Shown piece by piece: positions 5,367 to 14,141 of a DNA stretch of 14,141 nucleotides. The stretch comes from Clostridiales bacterium (GTDB lineage Bacteria; Bacillota; Clostridia; Oscillospirales; CAG-382). The notes under the pieces were generated by a model. The model made no database searches and was not told the DNA's origin. It was given only the letters and a program-made list of their open reading frames with translations. The position numbers were made by a program, and so were the translations under genes. How positions within the stretch are numbered: the first letter of the stretch is position 1; the number at the start of each line of letters is the position of its first letter. The stretch covers positions 1-14,141 of the forward strand of contig QAKH01000030.1 of NCBI GenBank assembly GCA_003343885.1, written 5' to 3'.

Positions 5367-5396
5367 GAACAGACTCAAACGTATGACGAACAGGCT
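5367..5396 (+). promoter_or_regulatory. Candidate LytTR-type operator before the secreted-protein operon
   Basis: GAACAGACT (5367-5375) and GAACAGGCT (5388-5396) differ at one base and are exactly 21 bp apart. The second ends 7 bp before the -35 box, the same gap as at the agrB promoter. On the minus strand each overlaps a 9-mer matching the LytTR consensus at about 7 of 9 positions. Geometry is the stronger argument; sequence resemblance to the agrB repeats is weak and in the opposite orientation. Confidence 0.45.
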
Positions 5397-5403
5397 AGAA
5401 AGA

Positions 5404-5432
5404 TTGACATTATCGGCTTTGATTGATACATT
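5404..5432 (+). promoter_or_regulatory. Promoter for the two large secreted-protein genes
   Basis: A perfect TTGACA (5404-5409), a 17-bp spacer and TACATT (5427-5432) with a TGn extension form a good vegetative promoter. The start would be near 5439, leaving a leader of about 65 nt before the ATG at 5504. Confidence 0.65.
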
Positions 5433-5503
5433 CAGAATGAGGTAATTTATATTTTAAAAGACAACAAATTTTAATCAAATCTAAAATAACGGAGGGGCTA
5501 CCC

Positions 5504-8500
5504 ATGAAAAAAGTAATTTCCATGATCCTTTGTGCAATATTACTTGTACAAAGCTTTAGTGTTTATGCAACTTTTCCAAAGGACCTTACAAAAGCTATGT
5601 CTGAGACAACCATACTGGACAAGGAAATTTTGACGAGTGTACCGGGGATCGACGAGTCAGGCACATCTTCCAACGCTGAGTCAGAAGAAAAAAATGAAGT
5701 ATCTGACTACGACACTGATTATTCTACCGAAGAAGCTAAAACAGACAATGATTCAGCCTCGGTCTCCGCACTGCCGGATGAAGGAAGTATCCCTGAACAA
5801 TCGTCAGAGACTTCCGTTTCATCTGTAAATCCGGCGGAAAATGGCGATATTTTGTTTGACTTTTCAGCTTATGAGATTGGAGAGTCTTTGTCGCTTTGGG
5901 CTTTGAACAATGCCGTTGAGGTTAATGCGATTGTCTCCGAAAGCAGGACACTTGTCATAACGGCTGCTATGAAAGAAGATACACACAGTTATGATCCATA
6001 TTACATATTGATACTTGCTGATTCAATACCCGCAATTGAGTACAGTACTGTGAAAGTTGGACTGAGGTGGACTGGTACGTCGTCCGGTGTTTCTCCGGAG
6101 ATATATTTTAAAACAAATACAAATTTTGAATGGATGGACGGCGATTTCTATCAGAGCGCTGTACCGAATAACGCGGTTACATCACAAAGTACGGTAGAAT
6201 TTACTTTTGATATGTCCGAAAAAGCCGGATGGAAGGATACGATTACCGAATTGAGAATTGATCCTGCGAATACGAAAGGTACTTTTGAATTGGAATATAT
6301 CCGGTTTGTGTCGAATGGCAATCAGATCATTTACGATGCTAACGGAGGTATTTCTGCTCCGCGCAATTTAATTCATTTAGAAAATGGCGTTTACGAATTA
6401 AGCACGGAGCAGCCGACAAGAAACGGATATGAGTTTATCGGTTGGTCTTTGTTGCCGGACGGTACGGCAGCTGATACTGTGAAAACCGTTACGGTTGCAG
6501 ATGCCGATGTTACGGTGTATGCTGTTTGGCAACGAAATGTATATAATAGTAAAAGCTACGGATTCGCATCGGATTTTGATTTGGATGGTGATTTTTGCGG
6601 GTGGACTATATCTGCTGCATCATTTCGAAAAAAAGAAGTATCCGATGGTATATTGAATCTTGAAACTGTTGTAAATGACGCAAGAATGCACAAAGCCTTT
6701 GAATACGGAGAGGAACTTGATTCACAATACTGTATGCTTAAAATACGGTATAAACCTATAAGTAATGCCCATACCGCCATTTTACGATGGCAGCGAAGCA
6801 CAGATCCGTATGTTGATAATGATATTGTTAACGCTCATGAAAACGGGCGCGTGCAATCAGTGTATTTGCCGGGTGAAGAAAATGAATGGCATGAACTAAC
6901 AATTGATTTATCTGAGAATACCGCTTGGAATGGAGATATTCGTGCGTTGTGGTTTGATGTAGCAAATTATTGGGAAATCAATGCGGATAATCCGGGCAGA
7001 ATTGAATATGACTATATCCGTTTTTATCTAAAAGGCACCAATCATCTGAATTACGATGCTAACATTACTTTGGCAGCGGATGCCTCCGGAAATTCGGAAG
7101 TTATTGTTACAAATATGCCTGAAAACGAGAATAATGTCCCCAATGGATCCGGCTATCTCGTCAGCAAGGTTGTTCCGGTTGCAAGCGACAATTCAATCTA
7201 TTTTGCAGGCTGGAGTTTATCAAAGTCGAATTTGACCACGATTGACGATGATGAAATATATATCGGAGGTGATACGACGCTGTACGCTGTTTGGAAAGCT
7301 AAAGCAGTCAGCCAAGCAGATTTTCCGTATAAGAGTCAATATCCAAACGGTATACAGAGAGTTTCAGATAATTTACTGAAAGATATTGCTCAAATCAACC
7401 CGATAAATACTGGTTTTGAAACAGTAACTGAGATTAACGATATTCGTAACAACAGTTATAATGGGAAGCTGTCTGTGACAGATGACGCATATGAAGGACG
7501 TTTTGCACTTAAAGTAAAAGCTGATACAGTTTCTGATTTATTTCCTTTGAAAGAGCTGAAAGCAGATTCGAATACAATGTTCGCGCGTGTTTTTGCTTCA
7601 GACGAGAAAGCAATTAATGAGTTTTCAAGCTACCTTGTTGAAACGCCGCTTCCGGGAGAGAAAGCCGAAACATATTCGGCAACGGATTTTTCGGATGCAA
7701 CACATATTAACGAAATTACTCTGCAAATCAAGCCCAAGTATATGGCAAAAGAGTTGTCGTTTTATCTGCGCACCGCTTACCAAGATGGATATTCAATGTA
7801 TATAAAAGTTTTGGGCGACAAAAATGGAGATGGCGTATTTACTTGTCACGAAGATTTTGAAACCGGTCAATGGAATGAGATAACATTAGACTTACATCAA
7901 ACCGAGCAAATGCTTCCTAACGGGATGTTCAGTGGGATATTTGTAAAAGTGAACGAGAATTCGGAGTGGCTTTTTGACGCGGTGAAAGGTGAGTGTAACA
8001 GAATGCGCCGCACTGCTCTTGATTTGTCTGCTTTGGAAAAAGATAATTTTGTCTATGACGGAAACGAACTGCATTTTGAAGAAATTGATTCGGATGACTT
8101 GGAAGAGTTTAATACTAAAACGGTGGTTACTTCGGCTGTTTATGATGTAGATGGGAAAATTACCGGCATCAAGCCGAGTATTGCGCAATACCCGGACAAC
8201 TATCATGGTTATCAGATTTCCATAAATCAAAATATTCTTCCGGATCTTTTCTCTGGGTCCGAGGTTTTTCAAATTGATGCAGATTTGAAAAATAACACTG
8301 ACGGCGCTGAATATTACGTTGGAGACGATGGTTCTATTCAAATTACTGCGGAAACACCGGAACCGGGGTTATACCGGCTGAGCGTCAGTGCACACAAATT
8401 GATAAATAATTCATATTTGTATGTTAAATTGAACAACAATAGTTCAATGAGTATGCCAATAAAATCAAGCCAATATTCTATCCATAATGTTGTTTTACCA

Positions 8501-10690
8501 ATTACAGAGACAACAAACACTATTGTTTTGAGCTCCAAAGAGATGTATGTTAACGGGGTTACGCTAACAAAAATTGATCCGGCTGAAACGAATAAGCGCA
8601 TGTTGTTCGCGGGAATTCCGTCAACAGAATCGATTCCGTGTACCGGAACTGAAGTTAACTATCAAGATTTGCCATTTATTCCGAATGGAACATACTCCGG
8701 AACCAGTGAGACAATACAATGTAATTTGCGGAAAACCGAATATATGGTTATTACGGTTATCAATCCATCCTTTGAACGTGCAGCAACAATGGAGGTAGGC
8801 ACTGACACCTACAATCTTCATTACGGAAAATGGGATTATATTATTGCAAATTCAGGGTCCACTGTGAGTAAAATTACTTTTTCAGATGGTAATGAACCGA
8901 TACTCGTAACAGAGGCGCGAAAATATAACCGCATTCCTGGAAATTCAGTGTCAGCCGTTGATACCGGCATTTCCGAGGATTTTCTCTATTCTCAGAATTG
9001 CGAAATCGTCTACTACATAGATAACAATTATATTTATTCCTATCATTTTGGAAACGATGAAACAAGGCAAATAACAGGGTCTCCTGAAAACGAAACTTTG
9101 ACACTGAAAGCAATTTCACCAAATGGAAAGTTTTTAATGTATAAGTCGACGGATAACTGTGATTATATCTATTCTTATGATGCCAACGCTACCGTTATCG
9201 GTGAAAATGTTTATGACATTTGTCGGATTGACAACTATGGAAACTGTTATGGGGTTAGCGACGAAGATACATCTGTGTGTCTGAAATCCGATGGTACGGC
9301 TGCATTTTCGCTAAACGCTGATAACGCTTATACCACTAGAAAAAACGACGGTGAAGGTTGGTACACTTTTTCAAGCGGTACACTGCCTGTCGAAAAAGAC
9401 TTTCAAAAAGAGATACTATTTGATGAAAGCGGTTTTAAGGTTTATATTACTGTTGTAGATCGTATTTTAGAAAATTCTGAATACATTTATTCCAGCAATC
9501 CCGGCATAAATATATTTGATCCGCTCACCGGCGAATTGACTTGGTTAAACATTACAGACGGTACACTGTTGTCTGTGACAGAAGAAGGCAATTTGGTGAT
9601 GAATATCAACGGAAAGATTTTGCTTGTGAATCCTACTACCAAAGAGCGTGCGCTGCTGTACTCCGAAATGGTTTCCGAATTAGCGTATTACAACGAGTCC
9701 GTGAATAGACTTCTCTATACCAATGATGAGGATCACGTTATGTACTATTCAACCAAAGCCCGTACCACATCGGTAAAAATGCTTCTATCTTTTGATGAAG
9801 GGACTCATTGGCAGTCATATCAAAACGGACGCTGGATTTCTGTTTACAACGAAGGCATGGAACCTACTGAAAATATTTTTGAAGAGTACGGTATGACTGC
9901 TGAACAGCTTTCAGCACTGTCCGAAAAAGATTTCCAATCGCTATACGAAAACGGAAAGCAAATTTACACCCTCGGTATTGCACTCTGCGTTACATCTGAA
10001 TCCAAGTATAATACTCCGAAAGTCAGAAATATAGCTGTACAAACAACTGAGCCGGATCCGAAGCGTTATCTTTATACTGCCAAGGGACAGACATATTCCA
10101 AAGAGGATTTTTCCCGAATAAACGCAATTTTCGCCAATACGAATGTTTACGGTTCCGATGAGTGTTATTTTTTCATATGTCTTGGCGACGATTGGATCTA
10201 TACTTATAAAGGAGACGAATTGTTGCGCATGAAACTGACGGCGCAAGAGCTGTTCGGGAATGTAAGTGGGAATTGGATGGATATCCGTCAATATGGTATG
10301 AGCAACTCAGAGTTACGTGCCATTCCTGAGTCAGTCTTGTCATCTCTGCTGCTCAATGAGCGCTACGCAAACGATAGTTTTACCATTGCCTACTGTATCA
10401 AAACTGAGCGAGATGAAACAAATGGAATAACTGCTGCATTCCACCTTGTATATGACCCAAAAATTGCGGATGTAAGTGGAAAAACCATAAAAATACTTTT
10501 GACGGACCAGTCGGTGTTAACATTTTCGGCCGAAGATGTTGATGAGAACGAGATAACGCGCTTTTTACTTTGGCTTGAAACGAAACAAGCCAATTCGAAT
10601 GGCTCACCGTTTTTCAAACTTTCGGTCAAAGACCGTATATATTATATAAATTACTACATGATAAAGAGTGTTGAAATATGCGTCGAATAA
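5504..10690 (+). CDS. Large secreted multidomain protein with InlB/Listeria-Bacteroides-type repeats, 1728 aa
   Basis: The signal peptide MKKVISMILCAILLVQSFSVYA ends at about residue 22. An acidic Ser/Glu linker (about 40-118) follows. Two copies of a composite module come next: a jelly-roll-like region (about 120-270 and 343-510), each ending in W-rich DLS/DMS and E(Y/L)xYIRF segments, then an InlB B-repeat/Flg_new domain (about 273-342 with YDANGG and VYAVWQ; about 513-597 with NYDAN and LYAVWK). A third beta-rich region (about 600-850) contains DKNGDGVF, a calcium-loop-like motif. Residues about 1170-1430 resemble a beta-propeller (repeated IYSYD, INIFDPLTG, ILLVNP). Two copies of a YGM-x-L-x-L module lie near 1430-1510 and 1575-1640. 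No LPxTG or transmembrane anchor is seen at the C-terminus. The start follows GGAGGGG (5491-5497). The end overlaps the RHS gene by 13 bp, suggesting a partner protein. A surface or carbohydrate-binding role is inferred; no catalytic motif was recognised. Confidence 0.88.
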   Translation: MKKVISMILCAILLVQSFSVYATFPKDLTKAMSETTILDKEILTSVPGIDESGTSSNAESEEKNEVSDYDTDYSTEEAKTDNDSASVSALPDEGSIPEQSSETSVSSVNPAENGDILFDFSAYEIGESLSLWALNNAVEVNAIVSESRTLVITAAMKEDTHSYDPYYILILADSIPAIEYSTVKVGLRWTGTSSGVSPEIYFKTNTNFEWMDGDFYQSAVPNNAVTSQSTVEFTFDMSEKAGWKDTITELRIDPANTKGTFELEYIRFVSNGNQIIYDANGGISAPRNLIHLENGVYELSTEQPTRNGYEFIGWSLLPDGTAADTVKTVTVADADVTVYAVWQRNVYNSKSYGFASDFDLDGDFCGWTISAASFRKKEVSDGILNLETVVNDARMHKAFEYGEELDSQYCMLKIRYKPISNAHTAILRWQRSTDPYVDNDIVNAHENGRVQSVYLPGEENEWHELTIDLSENTAWNGDIRALWFDVANYWEINADNPGRIEYDYIRFYLKGTNHLNYDANITLAADASGNSEVIVTNMPENENNVPNGSGYLVSKVVPVASDNSIYFAGWSLSKSNLTTIDDDEIYIGGDTTLYAVWKAKAVSQADFPYKSQYPNGIQRVSDNLLKDIAQINPINTGFETVTEINDIRNNSYNGKLSVTDDAYEGRFALKVKADTVSDLFPLKELKADSNTMFARVFASDEKAINEFSSYLVETPLPGEKAETYSATDFSDATHINEITLQIKPKYMAKELSFYLRTAYQDGYSMYIKVLGDKNGDGVFTCHEDFETGQWNEITLDLHQTEQMLPNGMFSGIFVKVNENSEWLFDAVKGECNRMRRTALDLSALEKDNFVYDGNELHFEEIDSDDLEEFNTKTVVTSAVYDVDGKITGIKPSIAQYPDNYHGYQISINQNILPDLFSGSEVFQIDADLKNNTDGAEYYVGDDGSIQITAETPEPGLYRLSVSAHKLINNSYLYVKLNNNSSMSMPIKSSQYSIHNVVLPITETTNTIVLSSKEMYVNGVTLTKIDPAETNKRMLFAGIPSTESIPCTGTEVNYQDLPFIPNGTYSGTSETIQCNLRKTEYMVITVINPSFERAATMEVGTDTYNLHYGKWDYIIANSGSTVSKITFSDGNEPILVTEARKYNRIPGNSVSAVDTGISEDFLYSQNCEIVYYIDNNYIYSYHFGNDETRQITGSPENETLTLKAISPNGKFLMYKSTDNCDYIYSYDANATVIGENVYDICRIDNYGNCYGVSDEDTSVCLKSDGTAAFSLNADNAYTTRKNDGEGWYTFSSGTLPVEKDFQKEILFDESGFKVYITVVDRILENSEYIYSSNPGINIFDPLTGELTWLNITDGTLLSVTEEGNLVMNINGKILLVNPTTKERALLYSEMVSELAYYNESVNRLLYTNDEDHVMYYSTKARTTSVKMLLSFDEGTHWQSYQNGRWISVYNEGMEPTENIFEEYGMTAEQLSALSEKDFQSLYENGKQIYTLGIALCVTSESKYNTPKVRNIAVQTTEPDPKRYLYTAKGQTYSKEDFSRINAIFANTNVYGSDECYFFICLGDDWIYTYKGDELLRMKLTAQELFGNVSGNWMDIRQYGMSNSELRAIPESVLSSLLLNERYANDSFTIAYCIKTERDETNGITAAFHLVYDPKIADVSGKTIKILLTDQSVLTFSAEDVDENEITRFLLWLETKQANSNGSPFFKLSVKDRIYYINYYMIKSVEICVE

Positions 10691-13600
10691 AAGTGTTAAT
10701 AAAGCTTTTAGCTGCTTTTTATGCCGCTGTAAGCATTCTGTCCACGTATTGTTATGCAGAAACATCGGACGAAATAGAAACAGCGTTAGTCGGACAGGCG
10801 AACGCACAGTATAACGTCTCGTTAAACGCGCCGTTTTCGAAAGAGCAAAGCGGATTTCATGAAATCATTGATCCGGAAACGGGAAACATGCGTATTTCGT
10901 TGGAGCTGTTTAACTATAAAGTGCGCGGTTATTTGGATCTCGATTTGTCTCTTACGTATTCGTTAAGTGAAGCAAGAAGCAAAAAACATAGTTTCGAATA
11001 TCGGGTTATTTCTTACGCTAATGTTAATGAACCATTTTCGCCCGTCGAGCTTGCGCAACGGAATATAGCGATCGGATGGAGCTACAATTTTCCGTTTGTT
11101 CAGAAGGTGGGAAGTATTCGCTATTTGAATTTGCCGGACGGCCGCACCTATCGTGTGGATTCGAGTACGGAAAGCGGCTTGCAGGACTATGAACTGACCG
11201 ACCTTGTATTCAAAAGCGGGAGCTATGAACAGGTCGGCACTCTGTTCGGAGCATATAAACTGTGCTATGTTGACGGAACTGAGTATCTTTTTGCCGAAAA
11301 CGGTTTGCTGATCAAAAAGAGCGACCGATACGGAAATTGGATAAAGTATTTGTGGGATACTTCCGAAAACTCTATCCGGCTTTCCAAAATATGCGATTGC
11401 ACCGGGCGGGAAATTCTTTTTAAATATAACGGTCTTGTGACGAGTATTGTTTCGGGGGACCGCAGCTACTCATTTCATAAACAGGCTGTTTCCAATGAGG
11501 ATACGGTTGGTATTTTAACGAAAGTGTCTGATCCTGAAGGGCGTGAAACGTATTTTTCCTATAACGGAAATTCTTTGGAATATACGTTAGCGGACGGAAT
11601 CGAGCCGATTTCGATGGAGTATTATGCACTTTCCGAGGTTGTGTATCCAACAGGTCTGCGTGTCTGCTATGAGTATCTTTTGTCGCGAAAGAGCGCCTCT
11701 TCGGGTTATATGGATTATCTGAAATTATCGCGGCGTTTTGATGAAATGCCGGACGGAACGATTTGCAACAAACAGCAATACAGCTACGGCGGGGAGCCCG
11801 ACGCTTATCCGGCGGATAAACTTCCGGATATGTATACCTATTCCACAACAGTGCATTCCGAGGGAAACAAAACTACCGTATATGCATATGACCACAGGCA
11901 TTTACAATTATACCGTGAAACATCATATGGGGGGATTTTGTCGGAGCGTGTTGATTTTGAATATGATCAAAACCGTTTTCCGATCAAAACAATTGTTCGC
12001 CTGTACAACGTGCAAGGTAGTTACCGAACGGTAATATCCGAAACAGAGTATGACCGTTTCGGAAAATTGCTGTCGGAAACTACCTATGATGAACTTGAGA
12101 ACCGAGAGCTTTACCGAAAAGATTATACCTACGGCGGTGCGTATCTTTTGCCGGTATCGACTACCTATAAACAGTCGGTGGGTACAAATATTCAGATAAA
12201 GAATTGCCTTTCCGAGGACGAAAAGAATGTAGAAAGCACATCTGTTTATGAGAATGGCATCTGTCGGAAAACGGATCTGTATGAATATGACGCATACGGC
12301 AATCGAATTTCGGAATCTATACAGCGTTCCGAAAATGAGTATTCTACGGTAAAATATATCTTCTCCGATAAGACCGGTTATGCTTATCCGGACACCGTCG
12401 TATCTCTCGGCGTAACGGATGCGGACGGGCTTGCGCGGGATATCGCTGTATCTTACGAATACGATGTGTTCGGCAATACGCTATCCGCAACCGACGGAAA
12501 CGGCAATACGACTTACTATACGTATGACAAATTAAATCGCGTATTGACCGAAACTCTGCCGGACGGAACAGTTCGTAGGACCGAATATCAGGACGCCATT
12601 AATCGCATCACTGTGACAGACGGTGAAGGCAATTCTTTGATTAATCAGTATGACGCTCTCGGCAGAGCGGTTTCGGTCTGTGAGCCTACTACCGGCGTAC
12701 TGCTTTCGCAAAAAACATATACAGCGGACGGTTTGCTGGAAACGGAAAAAGATGCTTTAGGCACGCTTTACGTGTATTCTTACGATATTTTCCGTCAGCC
12801 TTGCGGACTCATTGTGAGCGATAAAAACGGAATCCTTACCGAAACCAACTATTATAACGACGCGGCGTATGCCTATGGAGATACGCTTTATCGCCGTGCC
12901 GTCACGGAGATATCCGACGGCAAAACGCTGCGCAGGACCGAACAGCTGTTGGATTTTCGTGATCTGCTGATGTTTGAGATCCATTCAGACGGCGAAAAAC
13001 AGCGTATCACTTCTATGGAATACGATTATGCCGGAAATGCGGTCAAAATGACCGCACCCGGCGGCGCCGTGGTAAACATGGAGTATGACAGTCTTGGCAA
13101 TAAAATAAGCGAAACAAGCGGAAATATAACTGTTCATTACGGTTATGACCTTGCCGGAAATTTGCTGTATCAAACGAACGGCGAAGGTGAAACGACAACA
13201 TATGAATATGACGGCTTCGGCAACACTGTTAAAGTCACCGTTCCGTATGTTGGGAAAGCAACCGCAACGCAAAAGACGTATTACGATAACAACGGCAATG
13301 TTGTGAAAACCGTCAGCGCCGAGGGAGTAACCGTAGAGACTGAATATGACAGCCGGAACAACCCGGTGAAAATCACTTCCGGCAGCTCGGTAACGGTATA
13401 TGAATATGATAAAGAGGGACGAGTGAGAACCCAGTCACAGCTTGCAGGAGACGGCAGGAAAATTACCACGTCTTATACCTACGACGTGTTCGGAAACGCG
13501 GTAACAAGCACAGATAACCTGGGACAGACTGTATATTATACCTATGATCCGGCGGGAAATCTGATTAAGACGGTTGACAGGAACGGCACTGTGCTATATA

Positions 13601-14141
13601 ATGAATATGACGGATTAAGCCGAGTACTGCGCAGTTATAATACCCTGGATAAGTCGGAAACAAAGTATACATATAATGGCTTCGGAGAGCTTGTGCGCGT
13701 GGATGACGGCGGCATAATAACCGAATACACGTATAGCGGCTTTGGTGAGCTTATCTTGGAAAAGAGCGGCGGAATTTCCAAGGAATACGCATATGATATA
13801 GACGGCAACCGTACCTTGTTCCGCTTGCTTAACGGCGGCAATGAAGAAATGCGGACGGAGTATTCCTACGACGAACTTAACCGGCTGAAAAGAGTAAAGA
13901 CGCCGATAGGAGAACAGGTTTACTACTACGACAAGGCAAATCGTGTAACCGGAATGCTCAACGATAATACCGGAGAAGAAACGGTATACACATATTACCC
14001 GTCGGGAGCGGTGAAAAATATCATCACCAAACATAACGGCAAAGAAACCGACCGGCTGTATTATGAATACGATAAAGACGGCAACCGCACGCTTGAACTT
14101 GGTTCAAATGCGATAAAGCAGTATACATACGACGAGCAGGG
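10678..14141 (+). CDS. Secreted RHS/YD-repeat protein, N-terminal 1154 codons; 3' end outside window
   Basis: The frame opens at ATG 10678 inside the end of the preceding gene and stays open to the window edge. The N-terminus MRRIKVLIKL...STYCYA is a signal peptide with likely cleavage after residue 27. About residue 64 reads DPETGNMRISL and about 130 reads IGWSYNFPF, the two marks of the N-terminal region of RHS/WapA/TcB-like shells. YD repeats begin near residue 425 and are dense from about 535: YEYDAYGNRIS, YEYDVFGNT, YTYDKLNRV, YEYDGFGN and many more, at about 20-residue spacing. Such repeats build a hollow beta shell that in Tc toxins and polymorphic toxins encloses a C-terminal toxin. 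That tip is beyond the window, so toxicity is unproven. The RBS is weak (AAAGAG), consistent with translation coupled to the upstream gene. It is visibly richer in G+C than the agr genes. Confidence 0.92.
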   Translation, partial: MRRIKVLIKLLAAFYAAVSILSTYCYAETSDEIETALVGQANAQYNVSLNAPFSKEQSGFHEIIDPETGNMRISLELFNYKVRGYLDLDLSLTYSLSEARSKKHSFEYRVISYANVNEPFSPVELAQRNIAIGWSYNFPFVQKVGSIRYLNLPDGRTYRVDSSTESGLQDYELTDLVFKSGSYEQVGTLFGAYKLCYVDGTEYLFAENGLLIKKSDRYGNWIKYLWDTSENSIRLSKICDCTGREILFKYNGLVTSIVSGDRSYSFHKQAVSNEDTVGILTKVSDPEGRETYFSYNGNSLEYTLADGIEPISMEYYALSEVVYPTGLRVCYEYLLSRKSASSGYMDYLKLSRRFDEMPDGTICNKQQYSYGGEPDAYPADKLPDMYTYSTTVHSEGNKTTVYAYDHRHLQLYRETSYGGILSERVDFEYDQNRFPIKTIVRLYNVQGSYRTVISETEYDRFGKLLSETTYDELENRELYRKDYTYGGAYLLPVSTTYKQSVGTNIQIKNCLSEDEKNVESTSVYENGICRKTDLYEYDAYGNRISESIQRSENEYSTVKYIFSDKTGYAYPDTVVSLGVTDADGLARDIAVSYEYDVFGNTLSATDGNGNTTYYTYDKLNRVLTETLPDGTVRRTEYQDAINRITVTDGEGNSLINQYDALGRAVSVCEPTTGVLLSQKTYTADGLLETEKDALGTLYVYSYDIFRQPCGLIVSDKNGILTETNYYNDAAYAYGDTLYRRAVTEISDGKTLRRTEQLLDFRDLLMFEIHSDGEKQRITSMEYDYAGNAVKMTAPGGAVVNMEYDSLGNKISETSGNITVHYGYDLAGNLLYQTNGEGETTTYEYDGFGNTVKVTVPYVGKATATQKTYYDNNGNVVKTVSAEGVTVETEYDSRNNPVKITSGSSVTVYEYDKEGRVRTQSQLAGDGRKITTSYTYDVFGNAVTSTDNLGQTVYYTYDPAGNLIKTVDRNGTVLYNEYDGLSRVLRSYNTLDKSETKYTYNGFGELVRVDDGGIITEYTYSGFGELILEKSGGISKEYAYDIDGNRTLFRLLNGGNEEMRTEYSYDELNRLKRVKTPIGEQVYYYDKANRVTGMLNDNTGEETVYTYYPSGAVKNIITKHNGKETDRLYYEYDKDGNRTLELGSNAIKQYTYDEQ

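Noticed and set aside
5293..5445. Short basic frame (KRHEAKMAKNRLKRM region)
   Set aside because: It has no RBS before its internal ATG and overlaps the promoter and the repeat pair at 5367-5432. It could be a worn gene fragment, but I cannot support a gene.
7892..8341. 149-codon minus-strand frame inside the 1728-aa gene
   Set aside because: It is antisense to a well-supported secreted protein, with no RBS or recognisable domain.
1..14141. CRISPR arrays, tRNA or rRNA genes
   Set aside because: No regularly spaced repeat array and no tRNA-like cloverleaf or rRNA sequence was seen on either strand.

Overview
The window looks like an accessory region of a low-GC anaerobic Firmicute, probably a gut Clostridia member. 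Reasons: strong AGGAGG-type ribosome binding sites, AT-rich sequence, LytTR/GHKL signalling genes, a Cys-less AgrD-like peptide, and a secreted InlB-repeat plus RHS/YD-repeat gene pair. The genus is an inference. All confident genes are on the + strand.

Layout. (1) 1-1198: the C-terminal part of a lethal-factor-like zinc metallopeptidase, a terminator, and a serine recombinase cut short by an in-frame TGA. This reads like the edge of an integrative or mobilisable element. (2) 1204-1387: an intergenic segment bounded by two 28-bp sites in inverted orientation that share a 16-bp identical core. Each site is an imperfect dyad around an AC/GT dinucleotide. Between them lie a near-consensus promoter pointing left and a weaker extended -10 promoter pointing right. 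This looks like an invertible promoter upstream of a signalling locus. (3) 1411-4890: an agr-type quorum-sensing locus in two units. The first holds a small unknown gene, a LytTR response regulator and an AgrC-like GHKL kinase. The second holds agrB and a 45-residue agrD, behind two perfect 20-bp direct repeats at 21-bp spacing that fit a LytTR operator. (4) 4891-5503: a gene-poor region ending in a second pair of 9-bp repeats at 21-bp spacing and a good promoter. (5) 5504-14141: two overlapping genes for very large secreted proteins. One is 1728 aa with duplicated InlB-type modules and probable propeller/lectin-like regions. The other is an RHS/YD-repeat protein that runs off the window after 1154 codons.

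Proposed logic (inference): AgrB matures and exports a serine-lactone-type peptide from AgrD. The kinase senses it, and the LytTR regulator activates agrBD and possibly the secreted operon through two-turn-spaced direct repeats. DNA inversion upstream may decide which cells express the first part of the locus. A quorum-sensing system possibly gated by phase variation and placed next to an RHS surface/toxin-like operon is the most interesting feature of the window.
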